Shown: positions 17,136 to 27,465 of the stretch, piece by piece
How the letters are laid out: every line of letters starts with the position of its first letter
How positions within the stretch are numbered: position 1 is the stretch's first letter
Assembly: GCF_003660285.1 (NCBI RefSeq)
Contig: NZ_QXQQ01000016.1
Location: 1-36,364, forward strand
Length of the DNA: 36,364 bases
Reading direction: 5' to 3'
From: Helicobacter labacensis
GTDB taxonomy: Bacteria; Campylobacterota; Campylobacteria; Campylobacterales; Helicobacteraceae
Made by a program: the position numbers and the translations under genes
Notes under the pieces: model-generated
What the model was told of the DNA's origin: nothing
The model's input: only the letters and a program-made list of their open reading frames with translations
The model's database searches: none

Positions 17136-19922
17136 ATGAAAAAACCCATTAACACGGATCCCCATTTAGTTTTGCGTGCCTCAGCGGGGAGCGGGAAGAC
17201 TTTTGCGCTCGTGTTGCGCTATGTGGCGTTGCTATTGAAGGGCGCGCGTGCCCATGAGATTTTAGCCCTCACTTTCACCAATAAGGCGGCTTTGCAGATG
17301 CAAGAGCGCATCACTCAGGCTTTAGAGGACCTTTTAGTCGATGGGCAAAGTGGGGGGGAGGTGTTTAAAAACGCCGCCCTCTTAGACGCGTTGGCACAAC
17401 AATACGCCCTTGATCGCCCCACTATCGCGCACCTTATTCCCAAAGTTTACGCGCAATTCTTACAAGATGATGCCCAGATCATGACCATTGACGCGTTTTT
17501 GCAGAAGGTGTTACGCAAGTTTAGCTATTTTGTGGGGGTGAGCGCGTCTTTTAAAGTGAGCCATTTGGGCGCAGAAGACAAGATGCTAGGCTTTTTAAAC
17601 ACACTTAGCACCAAAGAGAAGAGTCGCTTAGAACTTCTATGTGTGAATCTACTGAGCGCGGGCACAAGTTTTAACGCCCTTTACGCTTTGGATTTTATCT
17701 TGACCCTCTACTATAGCGGAGTTGACATCGATGCTTTGCAACGCGACACACATGACTTAAAGGCGTTACAAGAGCAAATTGTCCAAGAAGCGCGCGCGCT
17801 CCAAGAGAAAATCCTCTTGCGTGTTAGCACCCCAAGCGCTAAAAAAGCCCTCAAATGCGACTCCATCCAGGATATTTTGGGCTGTGTTAAACCCATCACA
17901 CAGGGTGCAGATTACTTCTATTATAAAAAAGCCAAGCTCCAAGATCTAACCCCGGATTTTCAAGCCTTGCATGCCCTCATTGTGCGCTATTACCAAGCCC
18001 AAGAACGCGCCGTTTTTAAAGATTTGCACTATTTTTTAAATCGCTACCAAACCCACACCCACAGCCCCACAGCTCTCGATTTCAACGCGATCGCGCTCAA
18101 AACCCACACTTTATTAACCCGATTGCTAGATAAAGACTTTTTCTACTTTAGACTAGATAGCCGTATTAGCCACATTTTAGTGGATGAGTTTCAAGACACC
18201 AGCGTGTTGCAATACCAAATTTTGCAACCCTTGATCGCAGAAATCAGGGCAGGCAAGGGGCAGAATCTAGCCCAGCGGAGCGTGTTTTTTGTGGGCGATG
18301 CTAAGCAGAGCATTTATGGCTTTAGAGGGAGCTATAGCGATCTCTTCGCGCAGGTGTGCGATCAATTCCCCAGCAAACCCTTAATCCACAATTACCGCAG
18401 CGATCGCGTTGTGCTAGACTTCATCAATGAGAAATTCAAAGCCGTTTTTGAAGGTTACCAAGTCCAAAGTGCGCATGCTAAGGCTCAAGAAGGCTATGTC
18501 AAGGTATGCCAAGTTTCTAAGGACGATCGCTTGAACACACTTTGCCAAGAGGTGAGCGCGCTCTTGCAAGCCCAAGTAGACCCCTCAGAGATCACCATCC
18601 TCTGCTTTAAAAATGACGATGTTACCACCATCAAAAACCATCTATTGGAATCTAAAGACCCTATCTTAGAGGGAATCCCCATCATTAGCGAAACAGACAC
18701 GCGCCTATTAGCCCAAAGGGAAGCAAAAATTTTAATGCACGCCCTCAAGCACGCCCTAGCCCCCCAAGCCCACAAATCCTACCACCGCGCATGCATGCTC
18801 AAATTGCTAGGTATGCCCTTGAGTGCCTCTTTGGATTTGCCCGATTACAACACCAATTTAAGCGCCTTTATTTTGAATTTTATGCGCGCTTTTGGGCTTT
18901 ATAGCCCCCCTGCGCGCCACTTTTTAGAGCTCTCCTTAGCCCATCATGACAGCGCGCGTTTCATAGAGAGCCTTGAAAAAGAGGATCTGGGTTTTAGCCA
19001 TCAGGGCGCACAGGGGATCAAGGTGATGACGATCCACAAGTCTAAGGGCATGGAGTTTGGGCATGTGCTTGTGATCGAGCCTTTCAGTGGCGACAAACCA
19101 GATACCTCTAAGTTTTTTACCCTCTATCTTGAAAAACGCCTCAAGCCCTTTTATCGGCAAAAGCAACGAGAATATTTTGATCCGGATTACGCTAGGGCGT
19201 TGCAAATTTTTAAAGAACGCAACGCCAAAGAGAAGCAAAATGTCCTCTATGTCGCCTGCACACGCGCCAAGCACAGTTTGATTATTGTGCAACAGACAGA
19301 AGGAAGCGTTTTTAAAACCCTAGATCTCCAGCCTTTCACACAAGGTACTATTGCTCCCAGCCCCACTCCCCCCAGCGCGCCCTCACTAGAGCATACCCCC
19401 GCTTTGCTAGAGAATCAACGCGCCTTTGGCAGACAAAATGATCACTTACTACAAGAAGAGGAAAACCCACAACTCTCCAGCCAAGCGCTTAGATTCGGGG
19501 AAGTCTTGCACAAGGCTTTAGAATTGCACTATGGCTATGGCGTAGCTTTGGGCGATCTTGCCCCCTATTTGCACCACCATTATAGCTTTATGGGCGTGGA
19601 TATACCCCAAGTGCTGGCGCGTGTGCAGGCTTTGCAAGCCAAGAGCGCTTTTCAGGCGTATTTGCAAGCGGAATTGCGCGCAGAAGTGTGCTTTAAAACA
19701 GGTCAACAAGTGTGGCGCATGGACATGCTAGCTTGCGATCCACCCACCAAAAGGCTTTATATTTTGGATTACAAGAGCGGAGAAACTTACCAGCACAAGC
19801 ACCGCCAACAGGTGCTAGGTTACCAACAACGCGCCCAACATCTCTACCCCCATTGCCAAGTACAAGGTGTGCTGATCTACGCTTTGGAGTCTGGCGTGCA
19901 GGTGCGCCCCATTTCTTTATAA
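17136..19922 (+). CDS. addA: AddA-like helicase-nuclease (RecB-like)
   Basis: A subunit of the AddAB double-strand-break resection machine, which unwinds and trims DNA ends for RecA loading; AddB is not in this window. UvrD-type SF1 helicase: Walker A LRASAGSGKTFAL at residues 13-25, LALTFTNKAA near 45, motif II HILVDEFQDTS near 345, FVGDAKQSIYGFRG near 385, IKVMTIHKSKGMEF near 630, and LYVACTRAKHS near 705. The C-terminal RecB-family nuclease shows FGEVLHKALE, RMDML and LYILDYKSG (near 870-885). 928 residues. The frame is open to 17091, but ATG 17136 gives the conserved N-terminus. ACAGG directly before the ATG is too close to act as a normal ribosome site. Confidence 0.92.
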   Translation: MKKPINTDPHLVLRASAGSGKTFALVLRYVALLLKGARAHEILALTFTNKAALQMQERITQALEDLLVDGQSGGEVFKNAALLDALAQQYALDRPTIAHLIPKVYAQFLQDDAQIMTIDAFLQKVLRKFSYFVGVSASFKVSHLGAEDKMLGFLNTLSTKEKSRLELLCVNLLSAGTSFNALYALDFILTLYYSGVDIDALQRDTHDLKALQEQIVQEARALQEKILLRVSTPSAKKALKCDSIQDILGCVKPITQGADYFYYKKAKLQDLTPDFQALHALIVRYYQAQERAVFKDLHYFLNRYQTHTHSPTALDFNAIALKTHTLLTRLLDKDFFYFRLDSRISHILVDEFQDTSVLQYQILQPLIAEIRAGKGQNLAQRSVFFVGDAKQSIYGFRGSYSDLFAQVCDQFPSKPLIHNYRSDRVVLDFINEKFKAVFEGYQVQSAHAKAQEGYVKVCQVSKDDRLNTLCQEVSALLQAQVDPSEITILCFKNDDVTTIKNHLLESKDPILEGIPIISETDTRLLAQREAKILMHALKHALAPQAHKSYHRACMLKLLGMPLSASLDLPDYNTNLSAFILNFMRAFGLYSPPARHFLELSLAHHDSARFIESLEKEDLGFSHQGAQGIKVMTIHKSKGMEFGHVLVIEPFSGDKPDTSKFFTLYLEKRLKPFYRQKQREYFDPDYARALQIFKERNAKEKQNVLYVACTRAKHSLIIVQQTEGSVFKTLDLQPFTQGTIAPSPTPPSAPSLEHTPALLENQRAFGRQNDHLLQEEENPQLSSQALRFGEVLHKALELHYGYGVALGDLAPYLHHHYSFMGVDIPQVLARVQALQAKSAFQAYLQAELRAEVCFKTGQQVWRMDMLACDPPTKRLYILDYKSGETYQHKHRQQVLGYQQRAQHLYPHCQVQGVLIYALESGVQVRPISL

Positions 19923-19930
19923 GGACAGCG

Positions 19931-21253
19931 ATGACACAACCGCCCAAGAATCTTTTTTTAGACTTCGTCAAAAGCGAATCCTTCAGCGGGATTTTTCTCT
20001 TCATTAGTGCCGTGTGGGCGATGATCTATGCCAATTCTTTTTTGTCTGCCTATTATTTTGAATTGTGGCACACCCAAGTGGGCTTTAGCGTGGGGGAACA
20101 CCACTTTAGCTTTTCTATCCACGATTGGATCGATGATGTGCTCATGGCTTTGTTTTTTCTCTTGGTGGGACTAGAGATCAAGCGCGAGGTGCTCTATGGG
20201 GAGCTTTGCGGGTTTGCCAAAGCTGCTTTTCCAGTGATTGCCGCTTTGGGGGGCATGATCGTCCCGGGCTTGATTTATCATAGTTTAAATGCGGGCACAG
20301 CTAGCGCGCATGGCTTTGGGATTCCTATGGCTACAGATATTGCCTTCGCCTTAGGCGTGATCTTGCTCTTGGGCAAACGCGTGCCCCCCGCGCTCAAAGT
20401 CTTTCTAGTAACTTTAGCCGTAGCCGATGACTTGGGCGCGATCGTGGTGATTGCGATCTTTTATAGCTCTAATTTACACATGGTGTGGCTAGCTGGATCG
20501 GGAGGGATTTTGCTAGCATTAATTTTGCTAAATATACTGGGGGTGCGCTATTTGTGGGCGTATTTACTCTTGGGAGTGGGCTTGTGGATCACCACGCACA
20601 ATAGCGGAATCCATGCTACCATTGCGGGCGTGGCGTTGGCATTCACCATTCCCATTAAAATTACCCAGCGCAAACAAGTCGTGCATAGCTTTAGCGCGAT
20701 GATGGAGAGTTTTAAAAGCGCGTTCAATCCCAAGACGCATAGCACCAACAAACCCCTAGATCAAGACCAACGCGACATTCTCTACGCCCTCCAAGACGCG
20801 ACTAGAAATCTACAAAGCCCCCTAGAGCGCCTAGAGCACGCTTTGCACCCTTATAGTGCTTACTTCATCATGCCCTTGTTTGCGCTAGCTAATGCGGGGG
20901 TGGCTATTAGCAAGGAGCTCAATTTTAATGTGGATGAAATCCTATGGGGGGTGATTTTAGGGCTAGTGGTGGGCAAACCCATTGGCATTTTTGCTATCAC
21001 CTTTTTAGCTGAGAAACTTAAAATCGCCAAACGCCCCGATGGGGTGAGTTGGGCGCAGATTTTAGGAGCAGGCATGCTAGCTGGCATTGGCTTTACCATG
21101 TCGATGTTTATGTCTAATCTAGCCTTTAATAACGAAGACGCGATGGAGGTTTCTAAGATCGCCATCTTGTTAGCTTCTCTTGTTGCTGGGGTGCTAGGCA
21201 CGCTGTATTTGGTGGTGATCCATAGAAAAGAAAATCTTAAAGCCAAGCCTTAA
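19931..21253 (+). CDS. nhaA: Na+/H+ antiporter NhaA
   Basis: An inner-membrane antiporter expelling Na+ in exchange for protons, important for pH and salt balance in an acid niche. Start at ATG 19931 with AAGGACAGCG; the ribosome site overlaps the addA stop. The longer open frame starting at 19712 is only addA read out of frame. 440 residues, about 12 membrane segments, with the diagnostic VTLAVADDLGAIVVIAIFY carrying the two transport aspartates, and MATDIAFALGV before it. A long polar loop (about residues 245-305, between the eighth and ninth helices by homology) is a known feature of Helicobacter NhaA. Confidence 0.95.
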   Translation: MTQPPKNLFLDFVKSESFSGIFLFISAVWAMIYANSFLSAYYFELWHTQVGFSVGEHHFSFSIHDWIDDVLMALFFLLVGLEIKREVLYGELCGFAKAAFPVIAALGGMIVPGLIYHSLNAGTASAHGFGIPMATDIAFALGVILLLGKRVPPALKVFLVTLAVADDLGAIVVIAIFYSSNLHMVWLAGSGGILLALILLNILGVRYLWAYLLLGVGLWITTHNSGIHATIAGVALAFTIPIKITQRKQVVHSFSAMMESFKSAFNPKTHSTNKPLDQDQRDILYALQDATRNLQSPLERLEHALHPYSAYFIMPLFALANAGVAISKELNFNVDEILWGVILGLVVGKPIGIFAITFLAEKLKIAKRPDGVSWAQILGAGMLAGIGFTMSMFMSNLAFNNEDAMEVSKIAILLASLVAGVLGTLYLVVIHRKENLKAKP

Positions 21254-21263
21254 GTAAAGTTAT

Positions 21264-21269
21264 TATAAT
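21264..21269 (+). promoter_or_regulatory. -10 box upstream of yajC-secDF
   Basis: A perfect TATAAT, about 30 bases before the yajC ATG (21299), in the only intergenic gap between nhaA and the following long gene run. A start near 21276 leaves room for the GGGAG ribosome site. No clear -35 is seen, as is usual in Helicobacter. Confidence 0.55.
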
Positions 21270-21298
21270 TGGGGTTTTGAATCTCACAAGGGAGTTAT

Positions 21299-21613
21299 AT
21301 GGGTCAAACTAAGGAAATTCTCACTTCGCTCTTGCCTTTATTGGTGCTCTTTGCGATCTTTTATTTTCTCATTATCCGCCCCCAGCGCGTGCAGGCAAAA
21401 AAGCATAAAGAAATGCTGGAGGGCTTGCAAAAGGGGGATAAAATCGTCTCTCAAGGCGGGCTTATCTGTGAAGTGATCAAGCCAGAAGCCAATTTTTTTA
21501 AAGTGCGCTTGAACGAAGGCTTAGAAGTCAAGTTGGCTAAAAATTATGTCGCTTACAAGCTAGATGAGGAATCCACAAGTAACCCGGTTTCTTTAAAGAA
21601 AGAGGCGCAGTAG
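21299..21613 (+). CDS. yajC: Preprotein translocase subunit YajC
   Basis: A small inner-membrane partner of the SecDF complex. 104 residues: one N-terminal membrane helix (about 8-26, LLPLLVLFAIFYFLIIRPQ) followed by the conserved RPQRVQAKKHKEML and KGDKIVSQGGLICEV, the YajC pattern. ATG 21299 follows AAGGGAGTTAT. Three bases separate its stop from the secD start, as in most bacteria with a yajC-secD-secF order. Confidence 0.96.
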   Translation: MGQTKEILTSLLPLLVLFAIFYFLIIRPQRVQAKKHKEMLEGLQKGDKIVSQGGLICEVIKPEANFFKVRLNEGLEVKLAKNYVAYKLDEESTSNPVSLKKEAQ

Positions 21614-21616
21614 TCT

Positions 21617-23242
21617 TTGGGGCGGGTGTTTAACGCGCGCTTACTGGTTTTTGTGATCGCGCTTGTCTTTGGCGTGGGGCTTTCTTTGCCTAGCTTGTTG
21701 CAGACCAAGGGACCTAAGATCACGCTAGGGCTAGATTTAAGGGGGGGTTTGAGTTTATTATTAGGGGTGCAACTTGAAGAGGCGCTCAAGAACAAATACA
21801 CTTCCATAGCTACCTCCCTAGATTACGCCTTTAAAGAACAAAATATTTTAGTCAAAGATTTGCGATCCTCTCTGCAGGGCGTGGAGTTTGAGCTTTTAGA
21901 CCCCGATGAAACTAAGGCTTTAGATAAAATCTTAGAGGATTTTAAAAAAGAAGGCGTGCAGGTTGAGCGCACCCAAGAGCACTACACCCTCTCTTTGGGT
22001 TTTGAAAAGACTCAAGATTTTCAGCACCAAACCCTCTTGCAAGTCATTAGCACCATTAGAAACCGCCTCGATCAATTCGGGCTTGCTGAACCCACGGTCT
22101 TACAGCAGGGCAGGGACGCGATTTTAGTGCAATTACCCGGCATTAAGACCCTCGCAGAGGAGCAACGGGCTAAGGATTTGATCACTAAATCCGCGCATTT
22201 GCAGATGATGGCAGTTGATGAGGAGAAAAACCCCTATTTGGCAGAGTTAAGCCCGGAGGAAATCCATAAACTAGACGATGTGATCTTGTCCTATGCGCCC
22301 CAAAGTGGGGGAGCAGGTCAGTTACTCTTAAAGGCGATCCCTATTTTAGATGGAGAAATGCTCACAGACGCGCAAGTGGCTTATGATAAAAATAACCAAC
22401 CTGTAGTGAGTTTTAGTTTAGATTCACGGGGGGCTAAGATTTTTGGGGATTTTTCAGGCAACAATGTGGGCAAGCGCATGGCGGTGGTCTTAGACAATAA
22501 AGTTTACTCAGCTCCCTATATCCGCGAGCGCATTGGGGGGGGGAGTGGGCAAATTAGCGGGAGCTTTAGTGTGGAGCAGGCTAGCGATTTAGCCATCACG
22601 CTTAGAAGCGGATCTTTGAGCGCGCCCATTAGCGTGTTAGAAAAGCGCATCATCGGACCTAGTTTGGGCGCAGATAGTATCCGCACCTCTTTAATCGCGC
22701 TAGCGGGGGCGTTTATTCTAGTGATCGCCTTTATGATTTTTTACTACTCTATGGCGGGCGTGATCGCCAGTGTGGCATTAGTGGTCAATCTCTTTTTGAT
22801 TATCGCGGTGATGGCACTCTTTGGGGCAACTCTGACTTTGCCGGGCATGGCAGGGATTGTGCTCACCGTGGGCATGGCAGTGGATGCCAATATTATCATC
22901 AATGAGCGAATCCGTGAAGGGCTTAGGGGCAATGAAAGCGTGGTGCAAGCCCTGCATTCTGGCTATGCCAACGCCTCGCGCGCGATCTTTGACTCCAATC
23001 TCACCTCTTTAATCGCCTCCTTTTTACTCTATGCCTATGGCACAGGCTCGATCAAGGGCTTTGCGCTCACCACGGGCATTGGCATTTTAGCCTCCATTCT
23101 AACTGCTATCATTGGCACACAAGGTTTTTACCAAGCCATCGCCCCCAAACTCTCTAAAAAGAAGGGGCTTTATTTTTGGTTTGGGATTAGCTTGAGCGCA
23201 CGCCCTAAACCTCCCAAAAAGGTTAAGCATGGAACTCTTTAA
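21617..23242 (+). CDS. secD: Protein translocase subunit SecD
   Basis: An RND-fold membrane protein that uses the proton motive force to pull secreted proteins through SecYEG. 541 residues: TM1 near the N-terminus, [16 protein letters not shown] near 40, a large periplasmic P1 domain (about 45-370), and five more helices in the C-terminal third with [20 protein letters not shown], the conserved TM4-TM5 motif. No ATG is available. TTG 21617 gives the longest form, while GTG 21626 (VFNARLL) also aligns with the H. pylori start. The GGGGGGGGG run at 22535-22543 codes for conserved glycines and is not thought to be a switch. Confidence 0.95.
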   Translation: MGRVFNARLLVFVIALVFGVGLSLPSLLQTKGPKITLGLDLRGGLSLLLGVQLEEALKNKYTSIATSLDYAFKEQNILVKDLRSSLQGVEFELLDPDETKALDKILEDFKKEGVQVERTQEHYTLSLGFEKTQDFQHQTLLQVISTIRNRLDQFGLAEPTVLQQGRDAILVQLPGIKTLAEEQRAKDLITKSAHLQMMAVDEEKNPYLAELSPEEIHKLDDVILSYAPQSGGAGQLLLKAIPILDGEMLTDAQVAYDKNNQPVVSFSLDSRGAKIFGDFSGNNVGKRMAVVLDNKVYSAPYIRERIGGGSGQISGSFSVEQASDLAITLRSGSLSAPISVLEKRIIGPSLGADSIRTSLIALAGAFILVIAFMIFYYSMAGVIASVALVVNLFLIIAVMALFGATLTLPGMAGIVLTVGMAVDANIIINERIREGLRGNESVVQALHSGYANASRAIFDSNLTSLIASFLLYAYGTGSIKGFALTTGIGILASILTAIIGTQGFYQAIAPKLSKKKGLYFWFGISLSARPKPPKKVKHGTL

Positions 23243-24200
23243 GCGGGTGCGAGTCTTGGATTTTATGGGCTATGCCCGCTTCACTCTGCCCCTCTCGGGT
23301 GTGGTGGTGTTGGTGTGTTTAGGCTTGATGTTTTTCAAGGGCTTTAATTTAGGGGTGGATTTTTCTGGGGGGAGTGTGGTGCAGGTGCGCTTTGAAAAGG
23401 TGGTTAGTGTCGCCAAAGTGCGCGAAGTTGTTTCTACCCAATTTAAGGGGGTGCAGGTGAGCGAATTTGGCGCACCTGAGGAGATGGTGATTAAAATCCC
23501 CTTGCTAGCTAGGCAAAATGGGGCTAAACAAGATTTAGGCGTGCAAATCAACCACTTACTTAGCCCCCTAGGCAAGTTTGAAATTCGCAAATTGGATAGC
23601 GTGGGACCTAGAGTAGGGAGCGAGCTCAAGGAAAAGGGGGTGTTGTCGCTGGTTTTGGCTATCATCGCGATGATGCTCTATGTGAGTTTTCGCTATGAGT
23701 GGCGTTTTGCCTTAGCTGGGGTGTTGGCTCTAGCCCATGACACTTTAGTTACGGCGGTGAGCGTGATTGTCTTTAACATTGATCTTAACCTAGAGGTGAT
23801 CGCCGCTTTGCTGACCTTATTGGGTTATTCTATCAACGACACCATTATTATTTTTGATCGCATCCGTGAGGGCATGCTTGCGCGCAAACAACAGGATTTA
23901 AACACCCTCATTAACCAAGCGATCTCTAATACTTTAAGCCGCACCCTTTTAACCTCGCTCACGGTGTTTTTTGTCTTGGTGGTGCTCTATCTCTTTGGCT
24001 CTAAAATTCTTGTAGGCTTTTCTTTGCCTATGTTGGTAGGCACGATTGTGGGGACTTATAGCTCGATTTTTATTGCGCCAAGATTGGCTGTGTTATTGGG
24101 CTTTGATCTGGGACGCTACCATGACAACGAACTCAAAAAACTCAAGCGCAAGCAAGAAAAAGAGCGCCTAAGACAGCTTTACGAACACGGGCGCGTTTAA
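23229..24200 (+). CDS. secF: Protein translocase subunit SecF
   Basis: Partner of SecD in the proton-driven stage of protein export. 323 residues, six membrane segments: TM1 near 18-37, [14 protein letters not shown] near 45, the TM4 region [21 protein letters not shown] near 200, and [15 protein letters not shown] near 240. ATG 23229 lies within the last 14 bases of secD and follows AAAAGGTTAAGC, so the pair is translationally coupled. The charged C-terminus ([15 protein letters not shown]) is cytoplasmic. Confidence 0.96.
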   Translation: MELFKRVRVLDFMGYARFTLPLSGVVVLVCLGLMFFKGFNLGVDFSGGSVVQVRFEKVVSVAKVREVVSTQFKGVQVSEFGAPEEMVIKIPLLARQNGAKQDLGVQINHLLSPLGKFEIRKLDSVGPRVGSELKEKGVLSLVLAIIAMMLYVSFRYEWRFALAGVLALAHDTLVTAVSVIVFNIDLNLEVIAALLTLLGYSINDTIIIFDRIREGMLARKQQDLNTLINQAISNTLSRTLLTSLTVFFVLVVLYLFGSKILVGFSLPMLVGTIVGTYSSIFIAPRLAVLLGFDLGRYHDNELKKLKRKQEKERLRQLYEHGRV

Positions 24201-24209
24201 GGGAGTGTT

Positions 24210-24554
24210 ATGGATTGGGGTCGTGTCGCTTTTGTGATCTTTAGTTTGGGGAGCACCACTTCAGTGGCTAGTTTCTTTTACGATCCTGGTGTGGTGGTGT
24301 TATTTATTGCCCTAGCGCTTAACCTCATTACCACCACACTTAAAATCGGGGTGCAAAAACAATTCGCCTCAGAACTCTTGGGAGGCTCGCTCTGCGCTCT
24401 CTTGCACCTCATCCCTGCCTTTATTTTCTTCCAAATCCTCAATAACAATATTTACGCCTCTATGCTGATGATTGGCGCGCTACTGAGCAATGTTTTTTGT
24501 TTGATCGTCATCATCATTGATGGGGCTAAAACCACAGATACGGAATACCAATGA
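24210..24554 (+). CDS. Small integral membrane protein of unknown function
   Basis: 114 residues, mostly hydrophobic, with roughly three to four membrane segments (about 5-25, 27-45, 55-78, 82-103). It contains [22 protein letters not shown] and [14 protein letters not shown], which match the conserved membrane protein found between secF and leuS in H. pylori (HP1548). ATG 24210 follows GGGAGTGTT. The stop overlaps the leuS ATG by four bases (ATGA). No catalytic motif is seen. Its fixed place after secDF suggests a membrane-related role, but none is known to me. Confidence 0.85.
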   Translation: MDWGRVAFVIFSLGSTTSVASFFYDPGVVVLFIALALNLITTTLKIGVQKQFASELLGGSLCALLHLIPAFIFFQILNNNIYASMLMIGALLSNVFCLIVIIIDGAKTTDTEYQ

Positions 24555-26965
24555 AACACTACAATCCACACACTATAGAAGCAAAATGGCAGGACATTTG
24601 GGCGCAAAGCGGGGTGTTTGAACCCTTGAGCGATTTTAGCAAACCCAAACAATACATCTTAAGCATGTTCCCCTACCCTAGTGGAGCGATTCACATGGGG
24701 CATGTGCGCAATTACGCTATTGGGGACGCGCTAGCGCGCTATTACCGCCAAGTGGGCTATAATGTCTTACACCCGATGGGCTTTGATGCCTTTGGCATGC
24801 CAGCAGAAAATGCCGCAATTCAATATGGTATCCACCCCAAACAATGGACTTATGAGAATATCGCTAAAATGCGTGAGGAATTTAAGGCTTTGGGCTTTTC
24901 CTTTTCCAAAACTAGAGAATTTGCTACCTGCGATCCTCACTACACCAAGATTGAACAAGGCTTTTTTATTGAAATGTATAAAAAAGGCTTGGTCTATCAA
25001 AAAGAGGCGTGGCTGAATTGGTGTCCTAAGGATAAAACGGTGCTAGCCAACGAACAAGTTGTTGAGGGAAAATGTTGGCGTTGTGATACCCCTGTGGTGC
25101 AAAAACAAATGCCCCAATACTACTTGAAGATCACTAAATACGCCGAAGAACTCTTAGACGAACTCAAAAACCTAGAGGGGCATTGGCCAGCTCAAGTTTT
25201 GCGCATGCAAGAAAATTGGATAGGTAAATCGCAAGGCTTAGCCTTTGCTTTTAGTTTAGCCCCCAAGAGTGTCGCCCTCTTGGCAGACACACATGCCCAA
25301 ATTGAGGTTTTCACCACCCGTATAGACACCATTTACGGGGTAACTTTCATCGCCCTAGCCCCCGGGCACCCCATAGTGAGCGCGCTATTACAAGGGGAGC
25401 ATTTAGATCAAGCCAGCGCACAAGCCATACTAGAGATGCAAAACACCAGCGCGCGCGCGCGCTCAATAGAGAAAAAAGGGGTTTTATTGCCCTTGTATGC
25501 TTTGCACCCCTTAACCCAAGAGCCCATCCCTATCTATGTGGCTAATTTTGTGCTAGAGAGCTATGGGAGCGGGGCTTTGATGGGCGTGCCCGCTCACGAC
25601 ACACGCGATGGCGAATTTGCTGCGCTTTTAAACATCCCCATTAAACAAGTCATCAATGAAAAAGGATTTTTAGAACACAGCGATACTTACAGCGGACTAA
25701 CTCCCGAGCAAGCGCGCGAAAAATTAAGCGATCTCTTTGAAAAGCAGGGCTTGGGGCGGCGTATCACCCATTACCGCTTGCAAGATTGGGGCATTAGCCG
25801 CCAACGCTACTGGGGCGCGCTCATCCCTATGGTGCGCTGTGAGCACTGCAAACTTGTGCCCGAAAAGTTAGAGAACCTGCCCATTTTGCTACCTGAAGAT
25901 GTTAAAATTGATGGAGAGGGCAACCCTTTAGAAAAACATCCCGCGTTTAAAGCTTGTCTTTGCCCTGAGTGTGGGCGCAGTGCCCAAAGAGAATGCGACA
26001 CCATGGACACCTTTTTTCAATCTAGCTGGTATTTCTTGCGCTACACCACACCCAAAGAGCTTTGGGACAAAGAAGCTTTTGATCCCCAAGCTTTGGACTA
26101 TTGGCTGGGTGTGGATGAATACATCGGCGGGGTGGAACATGCGATCTTGCACCTGCTCTATGCGCGCTTTTTTACTAAAGTGTTGCGCGATTTAGGCTAT
26201 GTGCGTCTAGATGAGCCCTTTACTTGTCTGACCACTCAGGGCATGGTGCTAAAAGGGGGGGCTAAGATGAGCAAATCTAAGGGGAATGTGGTTAGCCCCC
26301 AAGAGATTTTAGAAAAGTATGGCGCGGACATCGCACGGCTTTATATCCACTTTGTCGCCCCGCCTAGTAAAGAGCTTGATTGGAATGATCAGGCACTAGA
26401 GGGTAGCGCGCGCTTTCTCAAACGCTTTTATGAAAAGTCTTTTCTAGCCCAACCCTGCGATCACCCCCCCAGAGCACAAAACCTTAACGCCATAGAAAAG
26501 CAGGCGCGCGCTAAGGTGCATTTAGCCTTACAAAAATGCCATGCCATTTTTGCAAAAAAACAACCCGGTTACCCCTTTAACACCCTCATTGCTGCGTGCA
26601 TGGAAGCTCTTAACACCCTAGAAAAAACCACCAACCCCGCGCTCTGGAGCGAAGCCTATTACATTTTAACCCATGTGCTAGAGCCCCTTATCCCCCATGT
26701 TTGCTTCGAGATCGCCCAGCGACTCTTTAAATGCCAAAATTTCAAACCCCAAGAGGTGGATACCACCGCTCTAGAGCAAGATAATATCGAGATCGCTATT
26801 ACGATCAATGGTAAAAAGCGCGCGAGTATCATCGTGGCTAAGGATTTAGATCGAAATGCCCTTTTAGCCCAAGCCAAAGAGCAGGCGCATAAATGGCTGG
26901 AGGGCAAGGAAATTCTTAAAGAGGTGATCGTGCCTTTTAAGTTGGTGAATTTTGTTTTGCGATGA
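24551..26965 (+). CDS. leuS: Leucyl-tRNA synthetase
   Basis: A class I synthetase that charges tRNA-Leu and edits mischarged residues. 804 residues. Motif 1 is HMGH in [21 protein letters not shown] with residues near 40-55; the CP1 editing domain covers about 225-410 ([27 protein letters not shown]); [10 protein letters not shown] follows; KMSKS lies in [13 protein letters not shown] near 575; the anticodon domain and C-terminal extension end the protein. ATG 24551 overlaps the preceding gene, and the TGA overlaps the lptE-like ATG (ATGA). Confidence 0.97.
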   Translation: MKHYNPHTIEAKWQDIWAQSGVFEPLSDFSKPKQYILSMFPYPSGAIHMGHVRNYAIGDALARYYRQVGYNVLHPMGFDAFGMPAENAAIQYGIHPKQWTYENIAKMREEFKALGFSFSKTREFATCDPHYTKIEQGFFIEMYKKGLVYQKEAWLNWCPKDKTVLANEQVVEGKCWRCDTPVVQKQMPQYYLKITKYAEELLDELKNLEGHWPAQVLRMQENWIGKSQGLAFAFSLAPKSVALLADTHAQIEVFTTRIDTIYGVTFIALAPGHPIVSALLQGEHLDQASAQAILEMQNTSARARSIEKKGVLLPLYALHPLTQEPIPIYVANFVLESYGSGALMGVPAHDTRDGEFAALLNIPIKQVINEKGFLEHSDTYSGLTPEQAREKLSDLFEKQGLGRRITHYRLQDWGISRQRYWGALIPMVRCEHCKLVPEKLENLPILLPEDVKIDGEGNPLEKHPAFKACLCPECGRSAQRECDTMDTFFQSSWYFLRYTTPKELWDKEAFDPQALDYWLGVDEYIGGVEHAILHLLYARFFTKVLRDLGYVRLDEPFTCLTTQGMVLKGGAKMSKSKGNVVSPQEILEKYGADIARLYIHFVAPPSKELDWNDQALEGSARFLKRFYEKSFLAQPCDHPPRAQNLNAIEKQARAKVHLALQKCHAIFAKKQPGYPFNTLIAACMEALNTLEKTTNPALWSEAYYILTHVLEPLIPHVCFEIAQRLFKCQNFKPQEVDTTALEQDNIEIAITINGKKRASIIVAKDLDRNALLAQAKEQAHKWLEGKEILKEVIVPFKLVNFVLR

Positions 26966-27465
26966 GAGCGTGGGTTGTGGCGTTAGCATTGGTGATGGGT
27001 GGCTGTGGTTACCAACCCATCGCCACTTTTGCGCAAAACGCGCTAGGACAGGGGATTTTCGTGCGTCTGATTGTGAATTTACCCAATCCGCGCAACTCGG
27101 TGCAATTTAAGGACATGCTTAACCGCGTGATTGTGCAACGCTTCCAAAACACCTTAACCAGTGAGGCGCAAGCCGATTCGATCATCACCATAGAGATCAC
27201 TAGAGTGATCGACACCTCTATTAGCCAAAACCAAGAGGGTTTTACTACCTTTTATCGCGCCACGGTGTATGTGGACTACACTTATGACAATAAGAAGGGC
27301 GTGGTGAAGAAATTTAAGGATAGCGGGTATTATAACTACGCAGTGTCCTTGCAAAACCCCTTAACCACCTACAATAACCGCTTTTATGCCATCTCCCAAG
27401 CTTTGGATCAAACTTTGACTCAATTTGTCTCCCAAATCGCTTATGAGGGCAAGTTAAACAAATGA
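26962..27465 (+). CDS. lptE: LptE-like LPS-assembly lipoprotein
   Basis: 167 residues with a lipoprotein signal: a hydrophobic stretch at 3-13, then GGC with the lipidated Cys at 15, followed by GYQPIA. LptE lipoproteins start mature as CGxxL or similar and plug the LptD barrel that inserts LPS in the outer membrane. The body ([33 protein letters not shown]) has the alternating strand pattern of this family, and its place between leuS and folC matches H. pylori HP1546. Sequence conservation in LptE is low, so the name rests on the lipobox, size and neighbourhood. It overlaps both neighbours by four bases. Confidence 0.75.
   Translation: MRAWVVALALVMGGCGYQPIATFAQNALGQGIFVRLIVNLPNPRNSVQFKDMLNRVIVQRFQNTLTSEAQADSIITIEITRVIDTSISQNQEGFTTFYRATVYVDYTYDNKKGVVKKFKDSGYYNYAVSLQNPLTTYNNRFYAISQALDQTLTQFVSQIAYEGKLNK

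Noticed and set aside
19712-19930. Upstream extension of nhaA
   Set aside because: It lies inside the addA nuclease domain, is not hydrophobic like NhaA, and ATG 19931 has a proper ribosome site.
22535-22543. G9 run in secD as a phase-variation tract
   Set aside because: It codes for the conserved glycines of an essential translocase and both sides are in frame; similar 8-base runs in aspS, eda, pgi and csd2 look like ordinary glycine/proline codons.
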